This document shows, in pieces, positions 50,201-57,783 of a stretch of 58,940 nt of DNA. The DNA is taken from assembly GCF_000955955.1 (NCBI RefSeq), contig NZ_JYJG01000117.1, positions 1 to 58,940 on the forward strand, given 5' to 3'. Each line of letters opens with the position of its first letter. Position 1 is the stretch's first letter. The stretch comes from Lentzea aerocolonigenes (lineage in GTDB: Bacteria; Actinomycetota; Actinomycetes; Mycobacteriales; Pseudonocardiaceae). The notes beneath the pieces are model-generated. The model was not told the DNA's origin, made no database searches, and worked only from the letters and a program-made list of their open reading frames with translations. Position numbers and translations under genes: made by a program.

Positions 50201-51017
50201 GCAGGGAATTGCTCAGGAGGCTCGGATCCTCGCCAACGCGTCCCGTCCGCTGCCTGCAGCCGGACAGCTCGGCCGATTCCTGAACGACAAGGGCGAGCAC
50301 TACACGGGCCCCACCCACGTGCCCGCGCTGCCCGGCTACCACTACGAGACGCCGCGCGGCATGACGGTCCCGTCGACGGACCCGAACACCGTGCGCCTGT
50401 ACTCCTGTCTGCAAGGGGAAGACCACTTCACGGCGACCGCGGCGGATTGCGAGGGCGCGACTCTGCTCGGCGAGATCGGATCCATCTACTCGGTCCAGCC
50501 GACCAACATCCCCACCATCGGCCTCTACCGCTGCTTCAACGGCACCCAGCGGTTCGACTCGACAGCGGAGAACTGCGAGGGGTCGATCAAGCAGAAGCAA
50601 CTGGGCTACGTCCGCGCGTACACGTTCCTGAACCGCTACAACACCAGGCAGTTCCCTTCCGATCACTGGAGCACTCCGCACAGCACTTCCCCGGGCTACC
50701 AGCTCGACGGGACCTTGGGAGCCGTGCTGCTGGTCGACATCCCGGGCAAGACGGCGGCGCTGAACATCTGCCAGGACGGCGCGGACGTGTTCACGTCGCT
50801 GGACGCGGCCTGCGGGGGCAAGACGCGAATCTCCGGTGGTGGCCGGGTCTACACCTCGCCGCCGGAGGGCTTGGCCTCGAAACCTCTCAACCGCTGCAAG
50901 GAGAACGGCACCACGAACCGGTTCGACTCGACGAGCGCGACCTGTGAAGGTCACCAGCTCGAGCAACAGCTCGGCTACGTGCTCGAGTCCGTGCCCACCG
51001 TCGTTCCGACGTTCTGA
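44289..51017 (+). CDS. Giant secreted LamG-repeat protein, cassette 2
   Basis: A 2242-residue paralogue of the cassette 1 giant, co-linear over its whole length: Sec signal (AAALLSLALAATAVAVTA), GKWEKIDAELAEEGGR region, DNRLRE-like domain (SYFQFNTS), Ig-like modules with CTHCEGMPW, six LamG domains (SVSTWVKL, SVSASVRL, SVSAWARL, TVSAWVKL, SVSAWAYA, SVQAWARL) and the DUF5648-like C-terminus (FTATAADCEG, SDHWSTPHS). Module 4 again has the CSAKCK cysteine pair. TTG start after CTGGGGGA (44276-44283). It ends 17 bases before RHS-2. LamG folds bind carbohydrate or protein; a cell-wall-anchoring or delivery role for the RHS toxin is inferred from strict pairing. Confidence 0.88.
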   Translation: MLNRRGAVAQSRLRTPRNIAAALLSLALAATAVAVTASAPEEVTASGPITEAPDTGQAIAAARAQGTEVEAMSMRTDTREVFALPDGKLQARLSAAPQRVHKNGKWEKIDAELAEEGGRVAPKATDAGVSFSGGGETESLVRLTKDGKSFQLSWPGKLPAPRLDGATATYGEVLPGVDLRMTAANDGYQLLLVVKSPEAAASVATVNLGLKTDGLEMKPTADGAFSLVDTEGKAVFEVPQSLMWDSKKQVEDEAPRTDYVTVGVQHSEGALTLVPDQKLLSDPATVYPVFIDPDGRVVNHGGAWTTVYDNGSNAMREGKHWSGANSEAETKSWVIVNPTARSGRAPETSPTLLTRSYFQFNTSFLSGTTIYRARMDGTVVHASTACGVKRWHDLHVAGSDIGPDTNWNNQPPDHGVLAAAEVPTVQGNCTGHQSFSWASNRFKDYLDTGGNSTYGIWPASEGEDYWRKFDPGAMKLVVDYNSTPNVPWDPSTQPDPVACTHCEGMPWVSGSSINLRAWVGDPDGEQVQGIWHVYDDVVPGDAAKQNKREIWGGVVGSGSLANQDVSLTGVEDGRLITWFVAATDGRATSGFRQGPKHFRVDRTAPVNKPDVTSVQYPEDNRWHGGTSVKGDFTFKANDPDVDSFEYGWTDGAWTPVAADRLGGSITVSLPPPGDGPRDLFVRSMDRAGNAGPTRVYHIYVRAGSGAIAQYSLDGNVNDTAYLGDRNGTTHGNTSYTTGAIGSALNLDGSGAHATAPNSVRTDTSFSVSTWVKLDAVDGSWGTAVSQDGNTTCGFCLRYEGGPRRWVFLMPHKDSLTDNVVFVRSKEEPTPGAWTHLTGVYDAASLQVKLYVNGELQGISQASSTPWNAAGGLRIGQSKVGNDSDTWWRGGVDEIRMYDRALTDAEVIGEVRRDNVQVGHWRFEEGQGTVARNAVPDGAPAELSGGVSYFEQRPQPKNNALRFDGTGQARTEGSIVRTDRSFSVSASVRLDNISQTMTVLSQDGPTSSGFVLQQRDGRWLFGMSEGNDKPGWNVLAQSGVNTAVADTPTHVAAVFDAGTKKATLYLNGREAAVSAAATKPLWDSAGPFVMGTDQQGAFLKGDLDDVRVHSRVLALDEIEEIVTLDADPVRQYRLDGDGADTSGRDKPATLGDPVDWVSGQSNTSDPQDLGVRLTGVPGASLNAAHAVSTSQSFSVSAWARLDKIDGHPAVLSQDGNTTSAFQLQATPDGHWSFAMFAKDEAGGGPVHDRAIGAVAQVGVWTHLVGTYDATRDLMTLYVNGVEAAAKTHANAWDRPDGKFQIGRAQWNSADTDWFTGAIDDVEVYNRALFANEIVAKAGRDLNLVHKWQFDEGTGTSAGDAVGGKAGTLDNATYAPGRLGNAVSFNGTNAAVTTDAVARTDQNFTVSAWVKLPGGCSAKCKKVAVSQDGEHNSKFRLGFLKDRDHLGNWEFEMTEADTDATKVTVAAVSAQVDDFNGWVHLVGVYDRAAKQVLLYVQGNRVGEGRVDSTWQANHGVQIGRGKLASKPDEWWSGSIDDVRIYTGALDNENVFALYRSYPDAEQPVATLPVADAGHWKLNEGTGTTAADSSGRNNTVTFGTGSGWIGGPSGGAAWLNGSNVAGETAGPVVNTSRSYSVSAWAYAEAGITGNRSIVAQDGGQDSAFVLSYNDDSGRWAVVQPHADVNGGTATVLVSSEPAQITRWTHLTAVYDADLKQLRLYVNGLLSAVKVGAVSWNATGPFTIGRSKWDGVKGSWWYRGVDDVRVFSRALTSGEVAKVYGDTPTSEFGLYTFNDNNGNDSTWRNNPVTPSSGTSFAPGVFGSALKLDGTGTAAAQWFGVNTRDSFSVQAWARLDDDKRTYTVLSQDGTRVSGWVLQYRAESKRWTFGTAVQDSDTATVVRALSAEPAVPGHWTHLAGVYDHAAGQLRLYVDGQLAGSAQSQMWNANGALAIGRAKEKSADSDRFAGLIDEVRVQQGIAQEARILANASRPLPAAGQLGRFLNDKGEHYTGPTHVPALPGYHYETPRGMTVPSTDPNTVRLYSCLQGEDHFTATAADCEGATLLGEIGSIYSVQPTNIPTIGLYRCFNGTQRFDSTAENCEGSIKQKQLGYVRAYTFLNRYNTRQFPSDHWSTPHSTSPGYQLDGTLGAVLLVDIPGKTAALNICQDGADVFTSLDAACGGKTRISGGGRVYTSPPEGLASKPLNRCKENGTTNRFDSTSATCEGHQLEQQLGYVLESVPTVVPTF

Positions 51018-51034
51018 CTTCTGGGGGTCTCATC

Positions 51035-54000
51035 ATGAAGCTCAAGCGTGCTCTTGTCAGAGGGTTAGCGGTCTGCCTCGCGCTGTCGGCGGTCACCGCG
51101 ACCGTCGAACAGCAGGCGATCGCCGCGGGAAGCCCGTCCGTGAACGCGCCGGACGTGAAGTCCGTCGCGGTGTCGAACGGTTCGCTGTCCTCACGCGGCC
51201 CGGACGAGGCGACCACTCGCGCGCTGAAGGGCGACCAGCCCGCGGCGAGCACGAACCCAGGCGGCGGCTCGTTCGCGGCGACGCCGTTCTCGGCGTCGGC
51301 GTCGTGGGAGGTGTCGAAGCAGAGCGGCGACTTCAGCTGGTCGTACCCACTGCGCGTGCCACCGTCGCCAGGCGGGTTCACTCCGTCACTCGGCCTGACC
51401 TATCGATCGTCTGCTGTAGATGGTCTGACGTCGGCGACGAACAACCAGCCGTCGTGGATCGGCGACGGCTGGGACCTCTCGGCTGGTTACATTGACCGTG
51501 CCTACGGTGCCTGCGCGACCGACACCGAAGGAGGCACGACGCCGCCGAAGACCGGCGACCTGTGCTGGCGCAGCGACAACGCCACCGCCTCGTTCGGTAG
51601 CACGGGCGGCATGCTCATCAAGGACGACGCGACCGGTGTATGGCGGTTGAAGTCCGATGACCGGTCGCGTGTTGAGAAGATCGTCGCTTCGGGCAACGGT
51701 GACAAGTTCAGCGAGGCCTGGAAGATCACGACGGTCGACGGCACGCAGTACTTCTTCGGGACCAGGCCGGGCTCGAAGTCGACGTGGACCGTGCCCGTGT
51801 TCGGTGATGACGCCGGAGAGCCTTGTCACGAAAGCACTTTCGACGCGTCCTCGTGCGACCGCGCATGGCGTTGGATGCTCGACAAGGCCGTCGATCCACG
51901 CGGCAATGTCATCCTCTACAACTACGAGACCGAGACGAACAAGTACGGCAAGAACCTCAAGGACACCGCCGTTCCGTACGTGCGCGCGGGCAGCTTGAAG
52001 TCGATCGAGTACGGACTACGCGACGACGTGAACGCCCCTGCTGCCGGCCACGTCGAGTTCGCGCTTGCCGACCGTTGTGTGAAGGAGAGCAACTGTTCCT
52101 TCGGCACCAAGGAGAACTGGCCGGACGCCGCGGTGTCGGAGAACTGCGACACCGCGACGTGCAAGGACAAGCACAGCCCCACGTTCTGGTCGACCAAGCG
52201 TCTGTCGACGATCACCACGCAGGTGCGCAGTGGCGACGGGTACCAGAACGTCGACAGCTGGGCGTTGCAGCACGAGTTCCCTAAGACCGATGACGTCTAC
52301 CAGGCCGCGTTGTGGTTGAAGAGCATCAAGCACACGGGACTCGTCGGTGGTGAGGCCTCGCTGCCCGAGGTGTCGTTCGAGGGGACCGCGAAGCCGAACC
52401 GCGTCGATGCTCCGACCGGCATCGGCCCGCTCAACCGCTACCGCGTCACCGGCGTGATCTCTGAAGCTGGCGGCGTTACGCAGGTCAAATACGCGGCCCC
52501 CGATTGCGTGCCCGGCACGTCCATGCCGGCCAGCCCTCAGTCGAACACGCTGCGCTGCTACCCGTCGAAGTGGACCCCGACGAACGGTGCCGAGCGGGAG
52601 GACTACTTCCACAAGTACGTGGTGGAGTCGATCACGAGCTCGGACCGCATCGCCGCAAGTGCTGAACAGGTCGTGCGGTACGAGTATCTCGACGGCGCGG
52701 GCTGGCGGTACAGCCGGTCGGAGTTCAGCAAGGACGACAAGAAGACCTACGACGAGTTCCGCGGCTACCAGCGAGTTCGCATCCGTGCGGGCAAGGAGAC
52801 CGATATCGGCGGTCCGGTCACGATGACCGAGGACCGCTTCTACCGCGGCATGCACGGCGACAAGCTGCCGAACAACGGCACCCGCACAGCGAAGGTCACC
52901 GACTCCGAGGGCGTCGAACGCGAGGACTCCGACTGGCTGCAGGGCATCAAGTTCGAGACTCAGTCTCACGACGGCACGGGGGAGATCGTCCTCGCCAAGA
53001 CGATCTCGGTGCCGACTTGGTCCGGTCCCACCGCGACTCGCGGTGCCTACAAGGCCTACTGGGTGGGTTCGGGGTCTTCCGCCGCCTACACCGCGCTCCG
53101 CGCTGGCGGCTGGCGGGTCGTGAAGGTCGAGAACACCTACGACGACCACGGTCAGGTCACCCAGACCAACGACCTCGGAGATCTCGGCGTGGCGACGGAC
53201 GACCGCTGCACCCGCACCACGTATGCGCAGAACGTGGACAGGTGGATGTGGTCCTACCCGGCTCAGAGCGAGGCCGTGAGCGTCCAGTGTGGAGCGAACG
53301 CGGCTTATCCGGACGACGTACTAGTGGGATCCAGAGTCGCCTACGACGGGCGTCAGCCCGGCGAGGCACCAGTCTCCGGCACGGCCACCAAGCAGGAGGT
53401 GCTGTCCGCACGGCCCGCTTCCGGGGCTGTCTTCGAGACGGTGTCGACCTCCACGTTCGACAGCTACGGGCGGCCGCTCACCGTCGCGGACGCGCTGGGC
53501 AACACCGCCCGGACCGAGTACTCCCCGTCGACCGGCGGTCCGTTGACGCGGACCACGGTCACCGATGCGGCGGGCCATGTCAGCACGGCGGACTTCGAGC
53601 CAGCATGGGGCCTGCAGACCAAGGCGGTCGACGCGAACGAGAACGTCACCGAGGCCACCTTCGACCCGCTGGGTCGCACGACGCAGGTGTGGCACCCGAA
53701 CCGCCCCCGCGAGGACTTCGGTGATCGTCCGAGCGCGACGTTCAGCTACGACGTCCAGCGGGACGCCCCCACGTCCGTCACCTCCACCGAGGTAGGCCCG
53801 AACGGCGGGTACCTGGCCAAGACCACCGTCTACGACGGGCAGTACCGAGTTCGGCAGGTGCAGACCCCCACGGACGGTGGCCGCCTGGTCGCGGACACGA
53901 AGTACGACGGGCAGGGGCGTGTGGTCCGTGCGACACAACCGTTCTTCAACTCCGGGCAGGTGGACAAGAACCTGCTGGTGTTCTCCGAGTCCGAGGTGCC

Positions 54001-57000
54001 GGGACTCACGCGCAGCGAGTTCGACGGGTCGGGACGGTTGAAGCATTCGATCTTCCAGGGCGGCGGCCAGGAGAAGTGGCGGTCCACGCTGGACTACGGG
54101 GGCGACCGGACTGACCTCACGCCACCGCAGGGTGGCACTCCCACCACGACCATCACAGACGCACGTGGTCTCGTGACGGAACTGTGGCAGTACAGGGGTG
54201 CCGTTCCGTCCGGTGACCACGAGACGACCAGGTACGGGTACACCAGGTCGGGTCTGCTCGCCTCGGTGGCCGATGCGGCGGGCAACAGTTGGCGTTGGAG
54301 CTATGACCTCCGCGGTCGCCGCACGAGGTCCGAGGACGTCGACAAGGGAACGACCACGACGACCTACGACGCCGCCAGCCGCGTCGCGTCGATCACGGAC
54401 GCCCGTGGCACGACGCTGACCTATGCCTACGACGCCCTGGGACGCAACACATCCATGAAGTCCGGCGACACGGTGTTGCAGCAGTCCGAGTACGACACCG
54501 CCGACTACGGCAAGGGACTTCTGGCGAGCGCGACTCGGTACGTGAACGGGCAGGCGTACGTCAGCCGGGTCAAGGCCTACACCTCGCTGAACCAGCCGAT
54601 GGCGACCGAGACCGAGATCCCAGCCGTCGAAGGCCCGTTGAAGGGCATCTACAAGACGAGCTACACGTACAAGCCCAACGGCAGCGTCGCCAACGAAAAG
54701 TTCGGTGCGGTGACCACGGCGGGTATCGCCGAGGAAACCGTCGTGCACGAGTACGACGACTTCGGCCGCCAAGTGAAGGCCTCTGGTGGTCTGAGCGGTG
54801 CCGGCACCGACACGTTGGTGAACAACACGCTCTACACGCGCCTCGGCGAGCTATACCGGCTTGAGCTGGGTGCGGTGGGCAAGCGGACGTGGATGTCCTA
54901 TTACTACGAAGACAACACGCGCAGGATGAACCGCTACATCGTCGATGCCGAGGTCGCGTCCCCGATGCAGTCCGACGTCACCTACACCTACGACGCCGTC
55001 GGCAACGTCCTTTCGACCACTGACGCTCCACTCGGTCAGGTGGCGGACCGGCAGTGCTTCCGCTACGACCACCTTCGCCGACTGACCAACGCGTGGACGC
55101 CCGCCAGTGCATGTGCGGCGGATCCGGTGGTGGGAAACCTCGCGGGACCTGCGCCTTACTGGCACTCCTACGGCTACGACGTGGTTGGGAACAGGACGAC
55201 TGAGGTTCAACACGCGGCGTCTGGTGACCTGACCCGCACCTACAACTACCCGGCCGCCGGGGCGCCACGACCGCACGCGGTCGGGTCGGTGACCACGGCG
55301 GGCCCTGGCGTGAACCACGTCGCCGAGTTCACCTACGACGAGACCGGCAACACAAGAACTCGCAAGGTGAGCGGGGCGAACCAGACACTCGACTGGGACG
55401 CCGAAGGCCGTGTGGTCAAGGTGACCGACGGTGCGAAGGTGTCGGAGTTCCTCTACGGCGCCGACGGCACGCGCCTGATCCGACGCTCGACTGACGCGAC
55501 CACGTTGTACGTGGGTGCGCAGGAGGTTCGGCTGGCCAAGGGGTCGACCGTCCCAACCGTGACGCGGTACTACACGCACAACGGCAAGACCGTCGCGATG
55601 CGCGAGGGCAAGAGCAAGCTCACGTGGCTGGCCGGTGACCACCAAGGCACGACGCAGCTGTCTGTGGACAAGACCACGATGCAAGTGCAGCGCAAGCGGC
55701 AGCTGCCGTTCGGTGGCGAGCGCGGTGGCCCGTCGGCGATTCCGGGCGAACGCGGGTTCGTCGGCGGTATCAACGACACCGACGCTGGACTCGTGCACAT
55801 CGGTGCCCGGCAGTACGACGCGGCACTCGGCAAGTTCCTGTCCGCCGACCCGGTCATGAGCGCCGACGATCCACAGCAGTGGAACGCGTACGCCTACAGC
55901 AACAACAGCCCGATCACCTTCAGCGACCCGACCGGTGAGCACTACTGTGACAGCCACGTCTGCCGCGGTGACCCCGGCTACGTCGACAGGTGCGCGAACT
56001 GCACCAAGGACAGCGAACTGGGTGGCGGCGACAAGGCCACTTACGACAACGGCACGACGGCTATGACCGGTGTCCGAGGTGAGCAGTACATCAACGGCAT
56101 CGTCTATCCGAAGCTGGACAAGGCTCCGTCAGCTCACGCGGTAGCGAAGAAGATCGACAAACAGCTGAAGAACTACCGTCGCGATCAACCGACCTATTAC
56201 CCGCCTGAGGAAGATCTCGTCAACCGCATCCTCGCGATGTGCGACTCCGACCGTGAGTTCTGCGGCGATCTGTTCGATTGGGCGTACGGCGCCCAGTTGC
56301 GCGGCTACACCGAGAACGAGTCGGTGATGTCCAGCGACGCCGGCGGAATCGACCGAGTTGAGCTGGGACGGCGCTGGGGCATCGGCAAATATGCGACCAA
56401 GGCCTCGCCCGAGTCGTTCATGCCCGGGTTCAACGGAAAGAGGGACACCCGGAACCCGAACGGCCACACGTGCAACTGCTTCCCCGCCGGCACGTCGGTG
56501 TCCACGGAGAACGGTGCGAAGCCCATCGAGCAAATCGCGGTCGGTGACCGCGTCTGGGCGCGCAACCTGATCACGGGCAAGTCCGAGTTGCGCAAGGTCG
56601 TCGGCCTGTTCAACAAGCAGGCGAGCACGATGCTGACCATCTTGGCCGGCGGCGTGCAGGTGCAGGTCACCCCGCAACATCCGTTCTGGGTTCCCGGTAA
56701 GGGCTGGGTCAACGCCGGCCAGCTCAAGCCCGGTGACCGGCTGACTTCGTTGGCCGGTGCTGATGTCGAGATCCGTTCCATCACCTCGAGTTCGGTGGGC
56801 GCCACCGTCTACAACTTCGAGGTCGAGGGACTCAACAACTACTACATCAGCGAGTCCCAGCTCCTCGTCCACAACTGTGCGGCGAGAAAGAAGAGTGACA
56901 ACGATGATGGCTACCGGACTCCCAGGGGTAATCAAAGGCAGAACAGGCAAGCCGCCGACGCGATCAGGACCGCGGAGCGGGAGATCGGCCGGAGGCTGAC

Positions 57001-57100
57001 GGATGACGAGAAGAGGTGGGTCCACGACGAAATTACAGGTCAAGGCTACGACTACCATGACATCGTGGATATCACTGTTGCCCAATTCAGAAGAAGATGA
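51035..57100 (+). CDS. Secreted RHS-repeat polymorphic toxin, cassette 2 (HINT plus tip)
   Basis: A 2021-residue protein with the same signal peptide, SpvB-like N-terminus, YD repeats and RHS core (GERGFVGG, YAYSNNSPITFSDPTG, DPTG from residue 1631) as RHS-1, then the C-x4-C-x9-C-x2-C motif and the shared linker. Unlike RHS-1 it has a HINT domain beginning at Cys1815 (CFPAGTSVSTENG, IEQIAVGDRVWARN) and ending in the splice-type junction VHNC (Asn1947, Cys1948), with TPQHPFWVPGKGWV between. HINT domains of polymorphic toxins autoproteolyse and free the tip. The released tip is 74 residues. The ATGA at its stop overlaps the next gene, the candidate immunity gene. Confidence 0.9.
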   Translation: MKLKRALVRGLAVCLALSAVTATVEQQAIAAGSPSVNAPDVKSVAVSNGSLSSRGPDEATTRALKGDQPAASTNPGGGSFAATPFSASASWEVSKQSGDFSWSYPLRVPPSPGGFTPSLGLTYRSSAVDGLTSATNNQPSWIGDGWDLSAGYIDRAYGACATDTEGGTTPPKTGDLCWRSDNATASFGSTGGMLIKDDATGVWRLKSDDRSRVEKIVASGNGDKFSEAWKITTVDGTQYFFGTRPGSKSTWTVPVFGDDAGEPCHESTFDASSCDRAWRWMLDKAVDPRGNVILYNYETETNKYGKNLKDTAVPYVRAGSLKSIEYGLRDDVNAPAAGHVEFALADRCVKESNCSFGTKENWPDAAVSENCDTATCKDKHSPTFWSTKRLSTITTQVRSGDGYQNVDSWALQHEFPKTDDVYQAALWLKSIKHTGLVGGEASLPEVSFEGTAKPNRVDAPTGIGPLNRYRVTGVISEAGGVTQVKYAAPDCVPGTSMPASPQSNTLRCYPSKWTPTNGAEREDYFHKYVVESITSSDRIAASAEQVVRYEYLDGAGWRYSRSEFSKDDKKTYDEFRGYQRVRIRAGKETDIGGPVTMTEDRFYRGMHGDKLPNNGTRTAKVTDSEGVEREDSDWLQGIKFETQSHDGTGEIVLAKTISVPTWSGPTATRGAYKAYWVGSGSSAAYTALRAGGWRVVKVENTYDDHGQVTQTNDLGDLGVATDDRCTRTTYAQNVDRWMWSYPAQSEAVSVQCGANAAYPDDVLVGSRVAYDGRQPGEAPVSGTATKQEVLSARPASGAVFETVSTSTFDSYGRPLTVADALGNTARTEYSPSTGGPLTRTTVTDAAGHVSTADFEPAWGLQTKAVDANENVTEATFDPLGRTTQVWHPNRPREDFGDRPSATFSYDVQRDAPTSVTSTEVGPNGGYLAKTTVYDGQYRVRQVQTPTDGGRLVADTKYDGQGRVVRATQPFFNSGQVDKNLLVFSESEVPGLTRSEFDGSGRLKHSIFQGGGQEKWRSTLDYGGDRTDLTPPQGGTPTTTITDARGLVTELWQYRGAVPSGDHETTRYGYTRSGLLASVADAAGNSWRWSYDLRGRRTRSEDVDKGTTTTTYDAASRVASITDARGTTLTYAYDALGRNTSMKSGDTVLQQSEYDTADYGKGLLASATRYVNGQAYVSRVKAYTSLNQPMATETEIPAVEGPLKGIYKTSYTYKPNGSVANEKFGAVTTAGIAEETVVHEYDDFGRQVKASGGLSGAGTDTLVNNTLYTRLGELYRLELGAVGKRTWMSYYYEDNTRRMNRYIVDAEVASPMQSDVTYTYDAVGNVLSTTDAPLGQVADRQCFRYDHLRRLTNAWTPASACAADPVVGNLAGPAPYWHSYGYDVVGNRTTEVQHAASGDLTRTYNYPAAGAPRPHAVGSVTTAGPGVNHVAEFTYDETGNTRTRKVSGANQTLDWDAEGRVVKVTDGAKVSEFLYGADGTRLIRRSTDATTLYVGAQEVRLAKGSTVPTVTRYYTHNGKTVAMREGKSKLTWLAGDHQGTTQLSVDKTTMQVQRKRQLPFGGERGGPSAIPGERGFVGGINDTDAGLVHIGARQYDAALGKFLSADPVMSADDPQQWNAYAYSNNSPITFSDPTGEHYCDSHVCRGDPGYVDRCANCTKDSELGGGDKATYDNGTTAMTGVRGEQYINGIVYPKLDKAPSAHAVAKKIDKQLKNYRRDQPTYYPPEEDLVNRILAMCDSDREFCGDLFDWAYGAQLRGYTENESVMSSDAGGIDRVELGRRWGIGKYATKASPESFMPGFNGKRDTRNPNGHTCNCFPAGTSVSTENGAKPIEQIAVGDRVWARNLITGKSELRKVVGLFNKQASTMLTILAGGVQVQVTPQHPFWVPGKGWVNAGQLKPGDRLTSLAGADVEIRSITSSSVGATVYNFEVEGLNNYYISESQLLVHNCAARKKSDNDDGYRTPRGNQRQNRQAADAIRTAEREIGRRLTDDEKRWVHDEITGQGYDYHDIVDITVAQFRRR
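56477..56878 (+). other. Pretoxin HINT autoprocessing domain in RHS-2
   Basis: About 134 residues, from Cys1815 to the HNC junction. Block A reads CFPAGTSV, block B contains TPQHPFWV with the conserved His, and block F/G reads YYISESQLLVHNC. All residues needed for N-terminal acyl shift and Asn cyclisation are visible. The tip that would be released starts at Cys1948. Confidence 0.85.
56876..57100 (+). other. Toxin tip of RHS-2, unrecognised
   Basis: 74 residues rich in Arg, Asp and Gln: an RQNRQAADAIRTAEREIGRR helix, then LTDDEKRWVHDEITGQGYDY and HDIVDITVAQF. The HDEITGQG...Y.DI pattern recurs in other polymorphic-toxin ends that I recall, but I know no activity for it. The stretch has visibly lower GC and uses AAA, AGA, AAT and ATT codons avoided in the RHS body, a sign of separate origin. 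Confidence 0.6.
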
Positions 57101-57636
57101 GCGGCGACCTGACCAGCGGCGCGTCTTCTGAAATGGAGGCGGCGCGCCAGTCGCTGGAAGAACTCGTCGGTGAACGGTGGAACGCCATCGGGCGCGCCGC
57201 CGACCTGCTCTGGCTGGGGTTCGGCAATCGTCACGAGGTGGTCAACCACCGGGGCGAGACCCGTGAGGTCAGCAAGTACGCGCTGCATGTCCAATGCCCG
57301 TGGCGCGTGCGTTTTGACGATCAGCTCGTCACGGGTTCGTCTGACATCTACCGGCCAGGGCCGGACTGGATCGGCGAAGACGACTTCGACTGGGACGTGC
57401 AAGGCGTCAACCTGTTCGACATGAGGGCTTCGGAGTTGGCTGAGCGCTTGACCAGCGAAGCCGTTGTCGTGGCGTCGGTCGAGGTCACCACCTGGGGTGA
57501 CTTGGCCATCTCGCTGTCGAACGGCTACCAGGTGGAGGTGCTGAGGACCGGTTCGGTGCGTGAGGAGGACTGGCGGTTCTTCAAGCCCTACAGCGCCAAC
57601 GACCACGTCGTCGTGTTCGAGCCGGTGGACAGCTGA
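57097..57636 (+). CDS. Candidate immunity protein for RHS-2
   Basis: A 179-residue soluble acidic protein, no signal peptide. An N-terminal helix (MEAARQSLEELVGERWNAIG) is followed by alternating strands (YALHVQCPWRVRF, AVVVASVEVTTWGDLAISLS, HVVVFEPVDS). The segment RHEVVNHRGETREVSKYALH with CPWR resembles a group of small bacterial proteins seen beside toxin genes, but I cannot name a family. The ATGA overlap with RHS-2 gives tight translational coupling, as for toxin-immunity pairs. A strong terminator follows 14 bases after the stop, closing the island. Confidence 0.75.
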   Translation: MSGDLTSGASSEMEAARQSLEELVGERWNAIGRAADLLWLGFGNRHEVVNHRGETREVSKYALHVQCPWRVRFDDQLVTGSSDIYRPGPDWIGEDDFDWDVQGVNLFDMRASELAERLTSEAVVVASVEVTTWGDLAISLSNGYQVEVLRTGSVREEDWRFFKPYSANDHVVVFEPVDS

Positions 57637-57649
57637 CCAAGGAACACGG

Positions 57650-57688
57650 AGACCGGCCCCGCTCGGGCATCCCGAGCGGGGCCGGTCT
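57650..57688 (+). terminator. Strong hairpin terminator closing the RHS island
   Basis: AGACCGGCCCCGCTCGGG (57650-57667) and CCCGAGCGGGGCCGGTCT (57671-57688) are fully complementary over 18 pairs around the loop CAT. It ends the cassette 2 transcript before the conserved block resumes. Confidence 0.92.
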
Positions 57689-57783
57689 GTCCGATCCCGG
57701 CAAAACACCCGTAGGCGTCTCAGCACGCCGCACCGGGCACTGGCAGGATGGAACGATCAGCGCGTCCGACAGAGGTGGTCCCT

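Larger units (their letters stand above)
44140..56390 (+). repeat. Tandem cassette duplication, copy 2
   Basis: Direct repeat of 31080-43330. The LamG giants differ by only 5 residues in length (2247 and 2242), with the same module order and six LamG domains. The RHS proteins stay alignable up to the pre-toxin linker (ESV..S...GG...WGxG in both), then diverge completely. The first copy is bounded by the DUF3027-like gene and the second by the 57097 gene. Confidence 0.9.

Noticed and set aside
45984..50966. 1660-codon open frame on the reverse strand of the second LamG giant
   Set aside because: Same cause as in copy 1; it lies in the frame mirrored by strong third-position GC and shows no motif or start signal.
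31220..57636. Type VII (ESX) or type VI secretion locus
   Set aside because: No WXG100, EccC, VgrG, Hcp or other secretion component is visible; both protein types carry ordinary Sec signal peptides.
31080..57636. Phage or integrative element
   Set aside because: No integrase, att-like direct repeats, tRNA gene or phage structural gene was seen at the island borders.
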